A stretch of 7,198 nt of DNA, taken from positions 1 to 7,198 of the forward strand of contig CACXFE010000187.1 of NCBI GenBank assembly GCA_902766855.1, given 5' to 3'. The notes under the pieces are model-generated. The model saw only the letters and a list, made by a program, of their open reading frames with translations, had not been told where the DNA came from and did not search any database. This document shows, one piece after another, positions 5,776 through 7,198 of this stretch (position 1 is its first letter; every line of letters begins with the position of its first letter). A program made the translations under genes and the position numbers. The DNA comes from Oscillospiraceae bacterium (GTDB lineage: Bacteria; Bacillota; Clostridia; Oscillospirales; Acutalibacteraceae).

Positions 5776-7198
5776 ATGAACAATTATATTCCCTATCCGT
5801 TTTTTCATGACGATGTGCCGATCGATATTTCCTTCGTGTTTGAAGAGGAAAAGCCGGCGGGCAAGCACGGCTTTTTGAAGGTCGCCGGCAAGGATTTCGC
5901 CTTTGAAGACGGCACAAAGGTCAAGTTCTGGGGTACCAACTTCAACGGCTGGGGCTGTTTCCCGGAGCATGACTATGCCGAAAAACTTGCAAAGCGGCTG
6001 GCGAAGATCGGCATCAATTTAGTGCGCTTCCATCAGTTGGATTCCGAATGGCACACGCCCAATATCTTCGCTTTCACCAAGGGCAAACGCCGCACGAACG
6101 CACATTTCGATCCCGAGAGCATGGATCGCCTCGACTACCTGATCTCCTGCTTAAAGCGCGAGGGTATCTACTGCTATATGGATATGTTCACCTACCGCAA
6201 ATTCAAGTCGGACGAGGGCGTAGAGAACGCTTTTGCTCTCAAAGACGCGGCAAAGTGCAGCAGTGTTTTTGATGAGAAACTGATCGCTCTGCAAAAGGAA
6301 CTGTGTGAAGAACTGTGGGGACACATGAACCCCTATACAAAGCTTCGTTACGCCGATGATCCCGTCTTTGTGCTGGCGGAGATCACCAACGAATGCGAAC
6401 TCTTTTCCCGCAACCAATGGCCGTTGCCCGAACCGTATTTTACCGAATTCAAAGCGAAATTCGACGCGTGGCTCAAAGCCAATAAGATTGACAAAAAGGC
6501 GGAGGATTTTGATTTCGGCGATTTCGGCAACGAAACCCTGGTCGATTTCAAGATCGACCTGCAGGAAAAATACTATCGCGAGATGATGGACTGCATGCGG
6601 GCGTGCGGTGTGAAGATCCCGATCACGGGCACTAACTGGAGTTCCTGTCCCGCAAACCAAAAAACGCAGTTGGTGACCGATTTTAACGATAACCATTGCT
6701 ATTTTTACGATTGGCGCTGGGGCGAGTTTGAAAAACGCTTCACCCGCAAAAGCATTACCAAAGCCAATCCCGACGCGGTGACCTGCGAGGGGAAAGACCT
6801 TTTGCCCGCCTATCCGTTTTTGTTTGAAGTGGCGGTATCGGGCGCGAAAGACCGTCCGACCTTTATTTCGGAATGGGATATGCCGTGGCCCGCGCCCTAC
6901 CGCGCGGAATCCCCGCTTTACGCCGCCGCGGTGGGACTTTTGCAGGGTTGGTCCGGCTTTGCCATTCACACCTATTCCTATTCGTCGCGCCTCGAGCGCA
7001 TGAACACGCTGGGGCTTGAGATCAACGCGCAGAAGATCGGCGGCGTGCCTTACCGTCAGGGCATTTTCAGCGCCTGGAACGATCCGGCGAAATTCGGTCT
7101 TTTCTATCACGCCGCTTTGATGACAAGGCGCGGCGATATCACAAGAGCCAAAAACACCGTTAAGATTAACCCTGTTTCCAAATGGGTTTTTAATAACA
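5776..7198 (+). CDS. Clan GH-A glycoside hydrolase, cellulase-like TIM barrel (3' partial)
   Basis: The frame is open from the ATG at 5776 to the window edge (474 codons, no stop), so the C-terminus is missing. The protein looks like a retaining GH-A (GH5-like) glycosidase hydrolysing a beta-linked glycan; the exact family and substrate are not recognised. A short N-terminal beta segment leads into VKFWGTNFNGWG (49-60), an early barrel strand. The strand INLVRFHQLD (80-89) carries R84 and H86, matching the conserved Arg of GH5-type enzymes. The acid/base is E206 in AEITNE (codon 6391-6393), the H-x-Y element is H307-C-Y309, and the nucleophile is E366 in FISEWDMPW (codon 6871-6873). All key residues are present. 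No signal peptide is seen, so it is probably cytoplasmic and acts on imported oligosaccharides alongside the esterase just upstream and perhaps the GH3 enzyme. The codons look richer in G/C third bases than in the modular protein gene. After the nucleophile the sequence continues for over 100 residues, so an extra C-terminal domain is likely. Confidence 0.92.
   Translation, partial: MNNYIPYPFFHDDVPIDISFVFEEEKPAGKHGFLKVAGKDFAFEDGTKVKFWGTNFNGWGCFPEHDYAEKLAKRLAKIGINLVRFHQLDSEWHTPNIFAFTKGKRRTNAHFDPESMDRLDYLISCLKREGIYCYMDMFTYRKFKSDEGVENAFALKDAAKCSSVFDEKLIALQKELCEELWGHMNPYTKLRYADDPVFVLAEITNECELFSRNQWPLPEPYFTEFKAKFDAWLKANKIDKKAEDFDFGDFGNETLVDFKIDLQEKYYREMMDCMRACGVKIPITGTNWSSCPANQKTQLVTDFNDNHCYFYDWRWGEFEKRFTRKSITKANPDAVTCEGKDLLPAYPFLFEVAVSGAKDRPTFISEWDMPWPAPYRAESPLYAAAVGLLQGWSGFAIHTYSYSSRLERMNTLGLEINAQKIGGVPYRQGIFSAWNDPAKFGLFYHAALMTRRGDITRAKNTVKINPVSKWVFNN

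Noticed and set aside
6151..7110. A 319-codon open frame on the - strand
   Set aside because: It lies fully inside the GH-A gene, whose + strand frame has catalytic motifs and a ribosome binding site. The reverse product has no recognisable domain and is explained by G/C-rich third codon positions.
1..7198. Search for mobile elements, CRISPR arrays, tRNA/rRNA genes and phage genes
   Set aside because: No spaced direct repeats, transposase or integrase motifs, cloverleaf-like sequences or conserved rRNA segments were seen. Nearly all of the window is coding for carbohydrate-related proteins.

Overview
The window holds four genes, all on the + strand and closely spaced. It looks like part of a carbohydrate-degradation cluster from an anaerobic Firmicute, most likely a gut- or digester-type clostridial lineage. 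The reasons are purine-rich GGAGG/GAGG ribosome binding sites 6-8 bases before the starts, a Gram-positive style signal peptide, a dockerin-type calcium loop, and moderate GC with A/T-rich short gaps. The taxonomy is inference; no RNA or marker gene is present.

Layout: (1) 1-1094 is the C-terminal part of a family 3 glycoside hydrolase (beta-glucosidase/xylosidase type), cut at the 5' edge of the window. (2) 1143-5030 encodes a secreted 1295-residue modular protein: signal peptide, four tandem beta-sandwich modules resembling carbohydrate-binding modules, the start of an apparent fifth, one dockerin-like EF-hand loop, and a C-terminal right-handed parallel beta-helix of the pectate-lyase-like fold. 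(3) 5136-5765 encodes a cytoplasmic SGNH-type hydrolase/esterase. (4) 5776-7198 encodes a clan GH-A (cellulase-like TIM barrel) glycoside hydrolase with both catalytic glutamates visible, cut at the 3' edge.

A plausible joint role, as inference: the secreted protein binds and perhaps cuts or debranches a polysaccharide outside the cell, and the esterase and the glycosidases remove acyl groups and sugars from the imported oligosaccharides. The substrate cannot be told from the sequence. No transporter, regulator, RNA gene, mobile element or CRISPR array is present. No intergenic stretch exceeds 105 bases. The most unusual part is the modular protein, with its dockerin-like loop placed internally between binding modules and a putative catalytic beta-helix.
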